64,000 bases of DNA from Pseudofrankia inefficax (GCF_000166135.1 NC_014666.1:6882001-6946000); one strand, 5' to 3'. Positions 36,035 through 45,623 are shown, counted from the first letter of the stretch. Notes: generated from the sequence alone by a model not told the origin. Numbers and translations are program-made.

Positions 36035-36925
36035 ATGAGCGAAGTGTCGTGTCAGGACCGGGTCTGCGTCGTCACCGGAGGCGGACGGGGGCTCGGGCGG
36101 GAGTATGCGCTGTTACTGGCCCAGCACGGGGCTCAGGTGGTCGTCAACGATCTCGGTGCCAGCCGCGACGGGACAGGCGGCGACAGCGGCCCGGCCCATG
36201 ACGTCGTCGACGAGATCAGGGCAAAGGGCGGCCAGGCCGTCGCCAACACCGACGACGTCAGCTCCTGGGCGGGCGCGGCGCGCCTCGTCGCGCAGGCCGT
36301 GAGCACCTTCGGCCGCCTCGACGTCCTGGTCAACAACGCCGGCATCCTGCGCGACCGGATGTTGTTCTCGATGTCCGAGCAGGAGTGGGACGACGTCATC
36401 CGCGTCCATCTGAAGGGGACCTTCGCGCCGAGCCACCACGCCGCCGCCCATTGGCGGGAGCGGTCCAAGGCCGGCGAGCGCGTCGACGCCCGCCTGATCA
36501 ACACCACCTCGGTCTCGGGTCTCTACGCGAACCCGGGCCAGGCGAACTACGGCTCGGCAAAGGCCGGGATCGCCGCCTTCACCCAGATCGCGGCGCAGGA
36601 ACTCGGCCGGTACGGCGTGACCGTGAACGCGATCGCCCCCGGGGCGCTGACCCGGCTGACCGAGGGCCTGACGATCACCGACGAGATCCGCTCGGCCTTC
36701 TCGCCGGCCCTGGTCGCCCCCGTCATCACCTGGCTGGCCTCCGCCGACTCGGCCGACGTCACCGGCCAGGTCATCGAGGCCTCGGGTCTCGTGCTGGCCA
36801 TCGCCGAGGGCTGGCATCGGGGGCCCGCCACCGAGCCGGTCACCTCGGCCGGCGAGGTCGGGGAAGCCGTTCGCCGGCTGCTGGCCGACGCCCGGCCTCG
36901 CACGCTGTTCCACGACGTCAGCTGA
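36035..36925 (+). CDS. SDR of the MFE-2/3-hydroxyacyl-CoA dehydrogenase group
   Basis: 296 residues. VTGGGRGLGREYALLLAQHG, VVNDLGASRDGTGGDSGPA, NNAGILRDRMLFSMSEQEWD and ANYGSAKAG are characteristic of the dehydrogenase domain of peroxisomal multifunctional enzyme 2 and bacterial relatives used in sterol side-chain oxidation. It oxidises 3-hydroxyacyl-CoA to 3-ketoacyl-CoA with NAD. The C-terminal 45 residues beyond the usual SDR end are unassigned. The ATG at 36035 lacks a ribosome site and is probably near-leaderless. Confidence 0.88.
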   Translation: MSEVSCQDRVCVVTGGGRGLGREYALLLAQHGAQVVVNDLGASRDGTGGDSGPAHDVVDEIRAKGGQAVANTDDVSSWAGAARLVAQAVSTFGRLDVLVNNAGILRDRMLFSMSEQEWDDVIRVHLKGTFAPSHHAAAHWRERSKAGERVDARLINTTSVSGLYANPGQANYGSAKAGIAAFTQIAAQELGRYGVTVNAIAPGALTRLTEGLTITDEIRSAFSPALVAPVITWLASADSADVTGQVIEASGLVLAIAEGWHRGPATEPVTSAGEVGEAVRRLLADARPRTLFHDVS

Positions 36926-36978
36926 CGCCCGGCCGGCGGCCGAGGTCTGACGGGGGTGTCCCGGAGACCGTCTGGGCT

Positions 36979-36996
36979 GAAGTCGAACTCGACTTC
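36979..36996. promoter_or_regulatory. Acyl-CoA island palindrome, site D
   Basis: GAAGTCGA-AC-TCGACTTC, a perfect 8-bp inverted repeat. In a 22-bp alignment it agrees with site A at about 14 positions. It lies 4 bp before a 20-codon leader ORF and 63 bp before the oxidoreductase start. Confidence 0.55.
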
Positions 36997-37000
36997 GGAA

Positions 37001-37063
37001 ATGATGAAGACCATGGGTCGCCCGAACAGCGCGACGACGAGAGGGCGGAGAGGGCGCACATGA
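37001..37063 (+). CDS. Possible 20-residue leader ORF of the oxidoreductase transcript
   Basis: Begins ATGATGAAG at 37001, encodes MMKTMGRPNSATTRGRRGRT, and ends in a TGA that overlaps the next ATG (ATGA). Very basic and without a visible ribosome site. Coupled translation is plausible, but expression is unproven. Confidence 0.35.
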   Translation: MMKTMGRPNSATTRGRRGRT

Positions 37064-38070
37064 AGGTGGTCGTGATCGGTACCGGCTTTGGGACGCGAGT
37101 CATGGCCGGCGCCTACGAGGAGGCCGGTTTCAGCGTCGAGGCGGTCTCCCCGCGCGACGCCGGCGCGCTCTCGCGGGTCGGGGCCGTCGATCTGGTGTCC
37201 GTTCACGCGCCGCCGTTCCTGCACCGCGACTACGTCATGGCGGCACTGGACTCGGGAGCCGCCGTGCTGTGCGACAAGCCCTTCGGCCGGAACGCGGCCG
37301 AGGCCCGTGCCATGCGCGATCAGGCTCGGGCGGCGTCGGCCCTGAACTTCCTCAACTTCGAGTTCCGCCACGTCCCCGCGCGGGTCAAGGCGCGAGCGCT
37401 GCTCAGGGACGGAGCGATCGGCGTCCCGCGGCACATCAGCTGGCTGTTCGTCGGCAACGGGCTGCGGGCGGCAAAACATCGCTGGCTGTTCGACCAGGCT
37501 CAGGCCGGCGGATGGATCGGCGCCTGGGGCCCCCATTGCGTCGACACGCTTCGTTGGCTGCTCGACACCGAAGTAGTGAGCGCCAGCTGCCTGACGCGCA
37601 CCGACACGACCACTCGCCTCGACGCGCAGGGCGCGGCCCACCCCAGCACGGCCGAGGATGCGTTCTGCGCGCTGTTCACCATGGGCAACGGCTGCACGGT
37701 CAGCGTGGACACCGCCTGTTCCACCTCGGTGGCCTTTCCGCAGACGGTGCGGATCCTGGGCAGTGCGGGCGCGATCGAGATCCGCGACGACGACACGGTC
37801 ACCGTTCGTCGGTCCGACGGGCAGTCCGAACAGTTCTCCTTCCCCGCGCCTCCGGGCGATCCCCTGCTGCCCGGCGTGCGGGGGTTGATCGCGGAGATCA
37901 CCCGGGTGCTGCGCGACCAGCGTCAGACGTCCCCCTCCTTCGACGACGGCCTCGCCGTGGCCGAGGTCCTGGACCAGCTCCACGGCGAAACGGACGGTCG
38001 CGGACCGCGACCCGCGAATGAGGCCACCGAGCGCGCCCGAACTCACGGCCCGGGAAAGCGGACCGGCTGA
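37060..38070 (+). CDS. Gfo/Idh/MocA family NAD(P)-dependent oxidoreductase
   Basis: 336 residues. Rossmann start KVVVIGTGFGTRVMAGAYEE, conserved CDKPFGRN (the EKP-type motif), and GGWIGAWGPHCVDTLRWLL with the catalytic His. Members oxidise or reduce sugars, inositols or cyclic alcohols. Its place at the end of the acyl-CoA island and next to the glycoside locus leaves the substrate open. The ATG at 37060 overlaps the leader-ORF stop, and GGCGGAGAGGG provides the ribosome site. Confidence 0.88.
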   Translation: MKVVVIGTGFGTRVMAGAYEEAGFSVEAVSPRDAGALSRVGAVDLVSVHAPPFLHRDYVMAALDSGAAVLCDKPFGRNAAEARAMRDQARAASALNFLNFEFRHVPARVKARALLRDGAIGVPRHISWLFVGNGLRAAKHRWLFDQAQAGGWIGAWGPHCVDTLRWLLDTEVVSASCLTRTDTTTRLDAQGAAHPSTAEDAFCALFTMGNGCTVSVDTACSTSVAFPQTVRILGSAGAIEIRDDDTVTVRRSDGQSEQFSFPAPPGDPLLPGVRGLIAEITRVLRDQRQTSPSFDDGLAVAEVLDQLHGETDGRGPRPANEATERARTHGPGKRTG

Positions 38071-38397
38071 GCCGGGCGTACCCGGACGAGGACCGGGTGC
38101 TCTCGGCGCGGCAGGGAAACGTGCCGCGCCGGCCTGAGGACCGCGCCGGCCGGCCTTACGAGCGCGACATCCTCCGCGCTGCCCCGCGCCTCGACGGGCT
38201 CGGTCGGCGCCCACGCCCGTGGGGCGCGCGTCCTGCTCACGTCGGCGGCGGTCGCGATCGTCGGCTGGATCGTCCTCGCGCACGCCGGGCAAGCAAGGAT
38301 CGGCGGAGCGGCGTGTGGATGACGCTTTGATCGGTTCTCGGTTGGGACTGGCCGCGCGTGGGAACCCGCGGTAAGGATGGACTCGACGGCTGTCGGC
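38071..38397. other. 327-bp gap between convergent oxidoreductase and GH43 genes
   Basis: No gene is supported. One plus-strand frame reads a hydrophobic segment (VLLTSAAVAIVGWIVLAHAG) to a stop near 38325 but has no start codon, so it may be a trace of a lost small membrane protein. No strong hairpin was recognised. Confidence 0.4.
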
Positions 38398-39858
38398 TCA
38401 GTCGTCGGTCCGGGTGTAGGAGAAGCTCCGGACGGTCGCTGGGCCATCAAGGGCTTCGACGCCGATCATCCGCCCGGTGTAGCCCGTGGCGACCTCTGTC
38501 GAGAGGTATCGGCCGTCGATCTCGAAGAGCTCGTGGTACGTGCCATCGTCGAAGCCCGCGCTGAGGCTGTCCGGGCCGCCGGGGCGGATGCCCAGCCGGG
38601 GCTGATAGGGGCGCGCCTTCAGCACGAGCTCGGCTCCGGCCGCGGCATCGGTCGTTGACGCCAGGACCTGGTGGACGGGCCCGTTCTTCATGCGCACGCG
38701 CACCGCGTCGCCGATGCGCTCGACCGCGAACCAGTGGTCGTCATCCATCCGGACGACGAGCGCGAGGCGGCCGTCCGCGAGCGCGGCGGTGGCCGTCCAG
38801 CCGGCGTCGCGTGCACGCACGCAGATCAGCGCCAGGCTGGCCGTGGCATCGGCGGCCCTCCACTCGGTGAGGTGGGCCCCCTCCCCGGGGACCTGTGTCA
38901 CGAAGCCGTGCGGGGTCCGTCCTGGGCTGACCCACCGATCGTCGAGCCGGTCAGCGTCGAAGGCGTCGACGAACGACGTGTCGACCGGGCCGACCTTGTA
39001 GCGGTCCTCGTCGACAGTCGGCCATCCGTCCACCCAGTCGACGCCGGCAAGGAACGTCTCGCGCCCATTCACGTGGAAGCCCGGCGACCCGCCTCGCTGG
39101 CGGATACCGAGGTGGACCATGGCCCACCCGCCGCCGCTCAGCTCGACGAGATCGGCGTGGCCCGTGGCCTGAACGGGATGATCGAGGCTGCGGTGGCTCA
39201 GCAGGGGGTTGCCGGGCGAGGGCTCGAACGGCCCGCTGATCGAGCGGGACCGGGACACGGAAACGGCGTGACCCGTATGCGTCCCGCCCTCGGCGACGAG
39301 CAGGTACCACCATCCGTCGACGCGGTAGAGGTGCGGTCCTTCGGTGTGGGCGAGTCCGGTCCCGGACCAGATGGCGACGGGTACCGACAGCAGGCGACCG
39401 GTCTGCAGCGAGACCTTGGCCTGGCAGATGGCCGACTGGGTCCAGGTGAGGTAGCACTGGCCGTCCTCGTCCCAGGCCAGGTCGGGATCGATGCCCACCG
39501 CGCCGTCGATGAACAGCGGTTCGCTCCAGGGTCCTTCTGGTGCCGGCGCGCAGACGAGGACCTGCCCGCGCAGAACGTCCTCACGGCACGTGGTCACCAC
39601 CCAGAACAGGCCGTCGCGGTGCCGGATGGTCGCGGCGAAGATTCCTCGGCTGGCGCCCGCCAGCCCCGGCGACAGGTTGAACGCCTCCGCGCGGGGCAGC
39701 GCGTTGCCGACCTGCGTCCAGTGCACGAGGTCGACACTCCGGAAGACGGGAACCCCGGGGAAGTACTCAAAGCTTGACGTGACGAGGTAGTACTCGTCGC
39801 CCACGCGGCAGATCGAGGGGTCCGAGTAGAAGCCGGGGATGACGGGGTGCGCGGACAC
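38398..39858 (-). CDS. Glycoside hydrolase family 43 beta-xylosidase/arabinofuranosidase
   Basis: 486 residues. Five-bladed propeller start VIPGFYSDPSICRVGDEYYL (Asp general base in SDPS), transition-state Asp in GIDPDLAW, and general acid Glu in HTEGPHLY. The C-terminal beta-sandwich (from about 320) is the GH43_C2 type of beta-xylosidases. No signal peptide, so it acts on imported oligosaccharides. GTG at 39858 with a perfect AAGGAG, which discounts the longer frame to 39936. Third gene of the minus-strand set that starts with GH78. Confidence 0.92.
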   Translation of the reverse strand: MSAHPVIPGFYSDPSICRVGDEYYLVTSSFEYFPGVPVFRSVDLVHWTQVGNALPRAEAFNLSPGLAGASRGIFAATIRHRDGLFWVVTTCREDVLRGQVLVCAPAPEGPWSEPLFIDGAVGIDPDLAWDEDGQCYLTWTQSAICQAKVSLQTGRLLSVPVAIWSGTGLAHTEGPHLYRVDGWWYLLVAEGGTHTGHAVSVSRSRSISGPFEPSPGNPLLSHRSLDHPVQATGHADLVELSGGGWAMVHLGIRQRGGSPGFHVNGRETFLAGVDWVDGWPTVDEDRYKVGPVDTSFVDAFDADRLDDRWVSPGRTPHGFVTQVPGEGAHLTEWRAADATASLALICVRARDAGWTATAALADGRLALVVRMDDDHWFAVERIGDAVRVRMKNGPVHQVLASTTDAAAGAELVLKARPYQPRLGIRPGGPDSLSAGFDDGTYHELFEIDGRYLSTEVATGYTGRMIGVEALDGPATVRSFSYTRTDD

Positions 39859-39998
39859 TTTTCTCCTTCGTATGCCAGGCGAGACAGGCTGGGCAGTGCG
39901 GTGGCGAAAGCAGGAAAGGTGAGGTAAGCCCGCCAACCGCCGGTCGGAACGAAAAGTGCGCCTACCACATCGAGAGCGACGACCGCGGAGGAGGCCGC

Positions 39999-41639
39999 CT
40001 ACTCGGACGGGCCGGTGCGCCGCAGCAGACCGATGCGAACCACACGGAGTTCGTCGTTCGGGAAGAGGAAGAAGCGCTCATCGCCGTTGAGTGACCTGCC
40101 TGGCACCCACGTGCCCTGGATGAACTGGCCTTCGCGCGCCGAGTCGATCTCGACGGGCAGACCGCCTGCCTGAAAGTCGAGGTTGACACCCTTTCCTACG
40201 ACCAGGAGTTCCTCCGGGCCGAGCCTGATCAGCAGCGCATAGCCGCGGTCGGAGTCGGTCGTGTCCGCGCCGGTTCCAGGCCCGAACAGGCCAAGGGTCG
40301 AGAAGGGCCCGGCGACGGTGACGGTGATGTCCCCGAGCGCCAGTTCGACCCTCGCGCCGGGCGCGAGACGTGTTCCCCGGATCCGGCCCTCAGTCTGTGC
40401 CGCCGCTATGACCTGAGTCATGCCAGCGAGTACACGGTAGGCTTCGAAGATCTCGTGCCCTTCAGGGCCGTCCTCCACGCCGAACGGCGCGTAGCCGATC
40501 GCGCTGTACTCGCCGAGCGCGACGAAGAGATTACCCGCGTCCACCCTCGTCTCGGGGATCAGGATCGGGTTGCCGGCGTGCCGATATGCGGCCAGCGTGT
40601 CCTCGAACTCCGGAATGTAGATGTCCGGAGCGAGAAGTCCAAGGGTGGGTGCCGCCGCCTGCCACACGTCGATCAGGCGCGAGACCGGCCCACCACTCGG
40701 GTACAGCCCGGGCAGCGGCGCACCCTCGTGCGGTCCCAGCCACGCGTTCGTGAACAACGGGAGCGGGTGACAACGCGCTCCCGCCGCGGCCACGTGCTCA
40801 ACGTACTGGCCGAACGACCACGCCATGAACAGCTCGTCGGCGGCCCCGTCCGTACCGAAGACCTCCGCCCAGGGTCCGGCCGTGCGCCGGCCCTGTCGAT
40901 CCCACAGATCGCGCAGGTGCGGGTGAAGGGCATCTGCGCGGGCCTGGAAATGGTCCAGGAGAGCGGCGGGGACGGGTTCCTCCCAAGCCGCCCGCGCGAG
41001 CGCGGATCGGTCCCGGCTGTCACCCAGAAGCCCGACCTCGTTCTCCACCTGCACCATCACGACGGTGTGCCGCGGGTCGACCCCGGATATGTGCCGCATC
41101 AGCGCCGCGAAGGCTCTGGCGTCCGCCTTGCGAAGCTCGGCGCCAAAGAGGCTCAGCACGGGGTTCTTCCGGGGAAAACGCCCCGTCAGGGTGGACGCCG
41201 GATCCTTCTGCGCGCGCGGGAAACGCGCCTCGTCGCGCCGTACCCACGACGGCGCGTAGGTCGACTCCCCGTTCTTGAACGCCCCGAACCACGTGATGAT
41301 CAATCGCATTCCACGTTGGCGGGCCTGGTGGATCTGGTCGTCGATCACAGTGAAGTCGTAGACGCCCTCCTCGGGCTCGGTCAGGTCCCAGCAGGCGGTC
41401 CCGATGACCGTCGTGAGGTGCCACCGCTGGAGCCGGTCCCACACGTCGCTCATGTAGGCAGGGCTCGAGGCGCTGGAGTTGTGCAACTCCCCGGCCAGCG
41501 CGATGAAAGGCTCGCCGTCGACCATCAACTGCGAGATCGAACCCCTCTTCCTCACCTCCGGGCGAGGCAACGGCCCTCCGTTATCATTCTGTCCGGCCCG
41601 ACCGGCATCCGTGGATGCGGCAGCGGGATGGTTGTTCAT
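39999..41639 (-). CDS. GH35-like beta-galactosidase with DUF5597 domain
   Basis: 546 residues. TIM barrel with GELHNSS, the general-acid region MVQVENEVGL (NE pair) and the C-terminal nucleophile region IPETRVDAGNLF. The last about 150 residues fit DUF5597, seen in xyloglucan-specific GH35 beta-galactosidases such as Bgl35A of Cellvibrio. No signal peptide. The ATG at 41639 has GCGGAGAATC upstream. It lies between GH78 and GH43 in the same direction, suggesting stepwise trimming of plant oligosaccharides in the cytoplasm. Confidence 0.85.
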   Translation of the reverse strand: MNNHPAAASTDAGRAGQNDNGGPLPRPEVRKRGSISQLMVDGEPFIALAGELHNSSASSPAYMSDVWDRLQRWHLTTVIGTACWDLTEPEEGVYDFTVIDDQIHQARQRGMRLIITWFGAFKNGESTYAPSWVRRDEARFPRAQKDPASTLTGRFPRKNPVLSLFGAELRKADARAFAALMRHISGVDPRHTVVMVQVENEVGLLGDSRDRSALARAAWEEPVPAALLDHFQARADALHPHLRDLWDRQGRRTAGPWAEVFGTDGAADELFMAWSFGQYVEHVAAAGARCHPLPLFTNAWLGPHEGAPLPGLYPSGGPVSRLIDVWQAAAPTLGLLAPDIYIPEFEDTLAAYRHAGNPILIPETRVDAGNLFVALGEYSAIGYAPFGVEDGPEGHEIFEAYRVLAGMTQVIAAAQTEGRIRGTRLAPGARVELALGDITVTVAGPFSTLGLFGPGTGADTTDSDRGYALLIRLGPEELLVVGKGVNLDFQAGGLPVEIDSAREGQFIQGTWVPGRSLNGDERFFLFPNDELRVVRIGLLRRTGPSE

Positions 41640-41720
41640 GATTCTCCGCAGGATGAAGGCGATCGACTGTCAGCATTCGGCGATGAATCTGTCCGGACAC
41701 GGCGGCGCGGCCGCGCCCGG

Positions 41721-44258
41721 TCAGGTGTGTGTCCCGCTCAGCGCGTCGACAAGGTCCTGCTCAAGCCCCGGCGGGCTGTAGAAATTCAGGAGGGCACGCA
41801 GCGTGGGCAGGGACGGCTCGCCGTCACCGGGTTCGCTGCCGGTGTATCCCGGCACGCGCTTGCGGAGCACCGCATCCACCGCGGACCACACGGCGGGATC
41901 GTCCGCCAGCGTCGAAACGGGAGTATCCAGCGTGTAGGCACCCCGGGTCGGCACCGGGATGTCGTACTCCCAGCGGTGGCTGCCGGCGCCCACGTCATCG
42001 GTCAGGTTCTCGGGGTGCTCCGGCAGGATGACCTGGGCCGAGGTACCGGGCGGGAGGCTGACCTCGACGGTCATCCGGCCCTCGGCACCGCGCCGCCAGC
42101 CGACCCGCATCCGTCCCCACCTTGTGTCGTGGGTCAGCGTCGCGTGGGTCAGGCCGCCGCCCGGCGCAGGTGCGACGCGCACGCGGCGATAGCCCGGCTC
42201 GGCGGGACTCAGCCCTCCCACCACACGATGCAGCCAGTCGGCGGCCGCTCCGAGGGCGTAGTGGTTGAGGGAAGAAGCGGCGGTTTCGGTGAGCGTCCCG
42301 TCCGGGAGAATCGCGTCCCATCGTTCCCACACCGTCGTCGCGCCCATCGTCACCGGATAGAGGAACGAGGGGCGCTCCGTCTGGAGCATCAGCCGGTAGG
42401 CGGTCCTGAGGCTGCCGGTGCGGCTGAGGGCGTGCGCGACGAAGGGTGTGCCGGCGAAGCCGGTACTGATCCGGTACCCGGCCGCGGCGACCAGGTCCGC
42501 GAGCCGTCTGCCCGCGCGGGGCAGCTGCGCCGGGTCGAAAATGTCGAAGCAGATCGCCAGCGCATAGGCGGTGACGGTCTCGTTGGCCAGCCGTCCCGCC
42601 GGGCTGACCCATTCGTGATGAAATGCCGCGCGGACCCGCTCGTGGAGGGCGCGGTACCGCGCGGCGTCCGCGTCATGCCCCAGCACCTCGGCGGTCCGCT
42701 CCAGCTGCCTGGTCGTCCTGCAAAAGGCGGCCGTAGCGATCAGGCGCGCGTCTGTGCCGCCACCGGACGGGTTCGTGGTCGGCGCGTCCGGAGCGAGCCA
42801 GTCGCCGAACTGGAAGCCGCTGTTCCACAGTCCGCTGTCGTCCAGCAGGCGTTCCACGCCGTCGACGAAGGCCGTCATCGACGGGTACTGACGCGCGAGC
42901 ACGTCGCGGTCCCCGTACTCCTCGTACAACGTCCAGGGCAGGCTGACCGCGACGTCTCCCCACAGCGCGGTGGTCGGGTCGGCGCGTCCCCTCGGGTCCG
43001 GCACGAAGAACGGCACGCCGCCCTTCTCACGCTGCTCGGCGGCGAGGTCGGCCAGCCACGAGCCCAGCACACCGGTCACGTCGTACAGGAAAGCGGCCGT
43101 CTGACCGAAGACGTTGATGTCCCCGGTCCAGCCGAGCCGTTCGTCGCGTTGGGGACTGTCGGTGGGAAGCCCGACGAAGTTGTCGCGCATGGACCACACG
43201 ACATTGCGGTGCCACTGGTTGACCAGTTCGTCCGAGGTCTCGAACCAGCCGGTCCGGCGCAGGTCGCTGTGCACGACGACCGCGGTGAGCGCGTCCCGGT
43301 CGAGCGGCCCCGGCCAGTCCTCCACCTGGACGTAGCGGAATCCGTGGAAGGTGAACCGCGGTTCCCAGGTCTCCGGGCCATCACCGCGCAGGGTGTAGCG
43401 GTCGGTGGCCAGCGCGGTGCGGTTGGTCCGGAAGTCCGCCTCGCCGGCCACCAGCGTCTCGGCGTAGCGCAGGGTGATCGTGGTCCCGGCCGTGCCGCTG
43501 ACCGTGAGCCGGACCCAGCCCGCCAGGTTCTGTCCGAAGTCGACAACGGTCCGGCCCGACGGTGTGGTGATGATCTCCCGGGCGGGCAGCTCCTCGATGC
43601 GCCGGATCGGCGGCGCCATCGGCGCGACGAGCGTGTCGAGGTCGCGCTGGACGACCTCGACCGCCGACCAGGCCGCGTCGTCGAAACCCGGCTCGGCCCA
43701 GCCCGTCGGTTCCAGCCGCGCGTCGTAGGACTCGCCGTCGTAGATGCCATCGGTCAGGCCGGCGCCGGTGGACGCTCGCCAGCTGCCGTCGGTGCCGAGC
43801 GTCTCGATCCGGTCGCCGTAGTCGAGGTCGAGCTGCAGGAAGGCGGCTGGACGGTCCGCCCACACGGCGCGGCAGTCGGCCTCCCAGGTCAGCCTGCCGA
43901 CCGCCCAGCCTTCACCAAGGACAGCTCCGAGGGCGTTACCGCCCGCCGTCATCAGATCGGTAACGTCGTGGCTGCTCACGACCAGGCGATGCTGGTAGGA
44001 CGTCCACCCCGGAGTCAGGACCTCGTCGCCCACCCGGGTGCCGTTCAGATAGGCCTCGATCAGCCCTAGTGCGCTGACGCTCAGGGTCGCGCGGCGCAGC
44101 CCCGCACCGACCGTGAACTCCCGCCGCAGGTACGGCGCGCGGACCGACCCCTCCCCACCGGTCCGGACGGACGGGGTGATGAAGGCAGCTCTCCAAGGGT
44201 GCGACACCCCAGTCCTCCCGGCAGCGATGAGTCGTTCCTGTGCACGCCCCGCATTCAC
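41721..44258 (-). CDS. Alpha-L-rhamnosidase (GH78)
   Basis: 845 residues. N-terminal beta-domains bind the substrate (RAPYLRREFTVGAGLRRATL, YLNGTRVGDEVLTPGWTSYQ). The (alpha/alpha)6 barrel carries PQRDERLGWTGD with catalytic Asp/Glu, then TTVWERWDAILPDG and SLNHYALGAAADWLH. The final beta-sandwich is complete. Releases rhamnose from flavonoid rhamnosides, rhamnogalacturonan or saponins. No signal peptide, so it is cytoplasmic. GTG start at 44258 with GGAG nearby, 48 bp after the binding-protein stop in the same direction. Confidence 0.92.
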   Translation of the reverse strand: MNAGRAQERLIAAGRTGVSHPWRAAFITPSVRTGGEGSVRAPYLRREFTVGAGLRRATLSVSALGLIEAYLNGTRVGDEVLTPGWTSYQHRLVVSSHDVTDLMTAGGNALGAVLGEGWAVGRLTWEADCRAVWADRPAAFLQLDLDYGDRIETLGTDGSWRASTGAGLTDGIYDGESYDARLEPTGWAEPGFDDAAWSAVEVVQRDLDTLVAPMAPPIRRIEELPAREIITTPSGRTVVDFGQNLAGWVRLTVSGTAGTTITLRYAETLVAGEADFRTNRTALATDRYTLRGDGPETWEPRFTFHGFRYVQVEDWPGPLDRDALTAVVVHSDLRRTGWFETSDELVNQWHRNVVWSMRDNFVGLPTDSPQRDERLGWTGDINVFGQTAAFLYDVTGVLGSWLADLAAEQREKGGVPFFVPDPRGRADPTTALWGDVAVSLPWTLYEEYGDRDVLARQYPSMTAFVDGVERLLDDSGLWNSGFQFGDWLAPDAPTTNPSGGGTDARLIATAAFCRTTRQLERTAEVLGHDADAARYRALHERVRAAFHHEWVSPAGRLANETVTAYALAICFDIFDPAQLPRAGRRLADLVAAAGYRISTGFAGTPFVAHALSRTGSLRTAYRLMLQTERPSFLYPVTMGATTVWERWDAILPDGTLTETAASSLNHYALGAAADWLHRVVGGLSPAEPGYRRVRVAPAPGGGLTHATLTHDTRWGRMRVGWRRGAEGRMTVEVSLPPGTSAQVILPEHPENLTDDVGAGSHRWEYDIPVPTRGAYTLDTPVSTLADDPAVWSAVDAVLRKRVPGYTGSEPGDGEPSLPTLRALLNFYSPPGLEQDLVDALSGTHT

Positions 44259-44306
44259 GGACTCCGCCGCGAGGAGCAGGGCCGGTCCGCTAGCCCGTGG
44301 CCAAGG

Positions 44307-45623
44307 TCAACTCACGGGGGCGAACTGGCCCCGGGCCGGGTCGAAGGTGTACAGGCTCGGCGCGATCGCCCCACTCGGCGTCGACCGCGAGTAGGTGGCG
44401 GCGTTCGGGAGGGACGGTATGGAGAGCGAGCCAAGCGCGAACCCGGCCTGCTGGAAGGACTCGTAGGTGAGCGTCCGCCCCGCCTTCTCGGCGATCGCCT
44501 TGAAGATCGTCAGATCGTCGCACGCGATCCCGGTCGCGATTCCCCACTTCGCCGCGCCGTTCGGTTGGGTGGTCGGGTCGACGACCAGGCCCCTCGCGGC
44601 GGGTACCGCGTCCTCGACGGTCTTGGCACAGGCGGTGATGCCGGGGTCGGTGAACTCCGAGACCAGACCGCCCGTGGCGGACCCGGCCAACACGGGAAGG
44701 TACTTCGCGTTGTCCTTGCTCGTGGCGTAAAGCTCGGCCGTGTTGTTGTCGGTGAACAGCAGGCGGGGCCGGTAGCTCGTCTGCGCCACCTGCGTGGGGA
44801 ATTGGGAAGTGGTGGCCCCGAAGACGACCACGGTGTCCACGCCCTCCGCCTGGATCTTCTGAATGAAGACGCTGGCGCCCTTCGTGTACACCGACTGGTC
44901 GTTGGTGTCGACCGTGAGGTAGCCGATCTCGGCCGGCGTGACGCCGAGGTTCTTCAGCGCCGGAAGGACGACCGTCCGAACGGCGTTCTGGTCGAGCGAG
45001 TTGGCGACGACGGCGACCTTCTTACCGGTGAACGCACCGGTATCCGCGAGGATCTTCAGAACAGCCGCGGCCTTGTCTCCGCCCTGGTCGTACGAGAACC
45101 ACGGCGCCTTCGCCTTGGAGTAGTTCGCGGCGGTCAGCGGGGCGCCGACCAGCGCCGTCTTCTGGGCCTGCACGTAGCACAGCGGCTCGTCCGCGTTGAT
45201 GTCACCCATGACCGCGAACACGGTCGTGTCCCTTGTCAGCTTGACACAGGTCTCGTCCGCCGCGGCCGGGGACGAGACATCGATACCGCCGAAGACGGGG
45301 ACGATCTTCCGCCCATGGATTCCCCCAGCGGCGTTGATCTTGTCAATCAGCGCGGTGAACGCCGCCTTGTAGTCGCCATGGTCAACCTTGATGTACTTCT
45401 GGACCGTAGCGAAGTCCGGGTAGGCGATTCCCACCTTGATCTCGGTGTCCGTCACGCCCGGCGAGACCGCCGCCGCGGGCGGCGCGAACGCAAGCGCCGT
45501 GGCGGGGGCCGACGGGATGGCCGCGTCCCCCTTCGACTGCACGCTGCACGCGGCGAGGAGGATCACCATCGGGGCCGCGAGCGATAAGCTCACGCGACCC
45601 GCGGTCCACTTTCGAGTCATCAT
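44307..45623 (-). CDS. ABC transporter substrate-binding lipoprotein of the glycoside locus
   Basis: 438 residues. Lipobox LLAAC after a short basic signal, then a type I binding fold (TEIKVGIAYPDFATVQKYIK ... INAAGGIHGRKIVPVFGGID). It is of the HAAT (Liv) class, not a sugar-type carbohydrate binding protein. As the only binding protein beside the fused Liv transporter genes, it is the likely capture subunit for that importer. ATG start with CGGAG upstream. It precedes GH78 by 48 bp, so it leads the hydrolase operon. Confidence 0.88.
   Translation of the reverse strand: MMTRKWTAGRVSLSLAAPMVILLAACSVQSKGDAAIPSAPATALAFAPPAAAVSPGVTDTEIKVGIAYPDFATVQKYIKVDHGDYKAAFTALIDKINAAGGIHGRKIVPVFGGIDVSSPAAADETCVKLTRDTTVFAVMGDINADEPLCYVQAQKTALVGAPLTAANYSKAKAPWFSYDQGGDKAAAVLKILADTGAFTGKKVAVVANSLDQNAVRTVVLPALKNLGVTPAEIGYLTVDTNDQSVYTKGASVFIQKIQAEGVDTVVVFGATTSQFPTQVAQTSYRPRLLFTDNNTAELYATSKDNAKYLPVLAGSATGGLVSEFTDPGITACAKTVEDAVPAARGLVVDPTTQPNGAAKWGIATGIACDDLTIFKAIAEKAGRTLTYESFQQAGFALGSLSIPSLPNAATYSRSTPSGAIAPSLYTFDPARGQFAPVS

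Noticed and set aside
38071-38397. Small membrane protein reading VLLTSAAVAIVGWIVLAHAG
   Set aside because: There is no start codon in frame; kept only as a possible remnant in the gap description.
40455-44069. 1204-codon plus-strand frame over GH35 and GH78
   Set aside because: Antisense shadow; both glycoside hydrolases on the minus strand show intact catalytic motifs.
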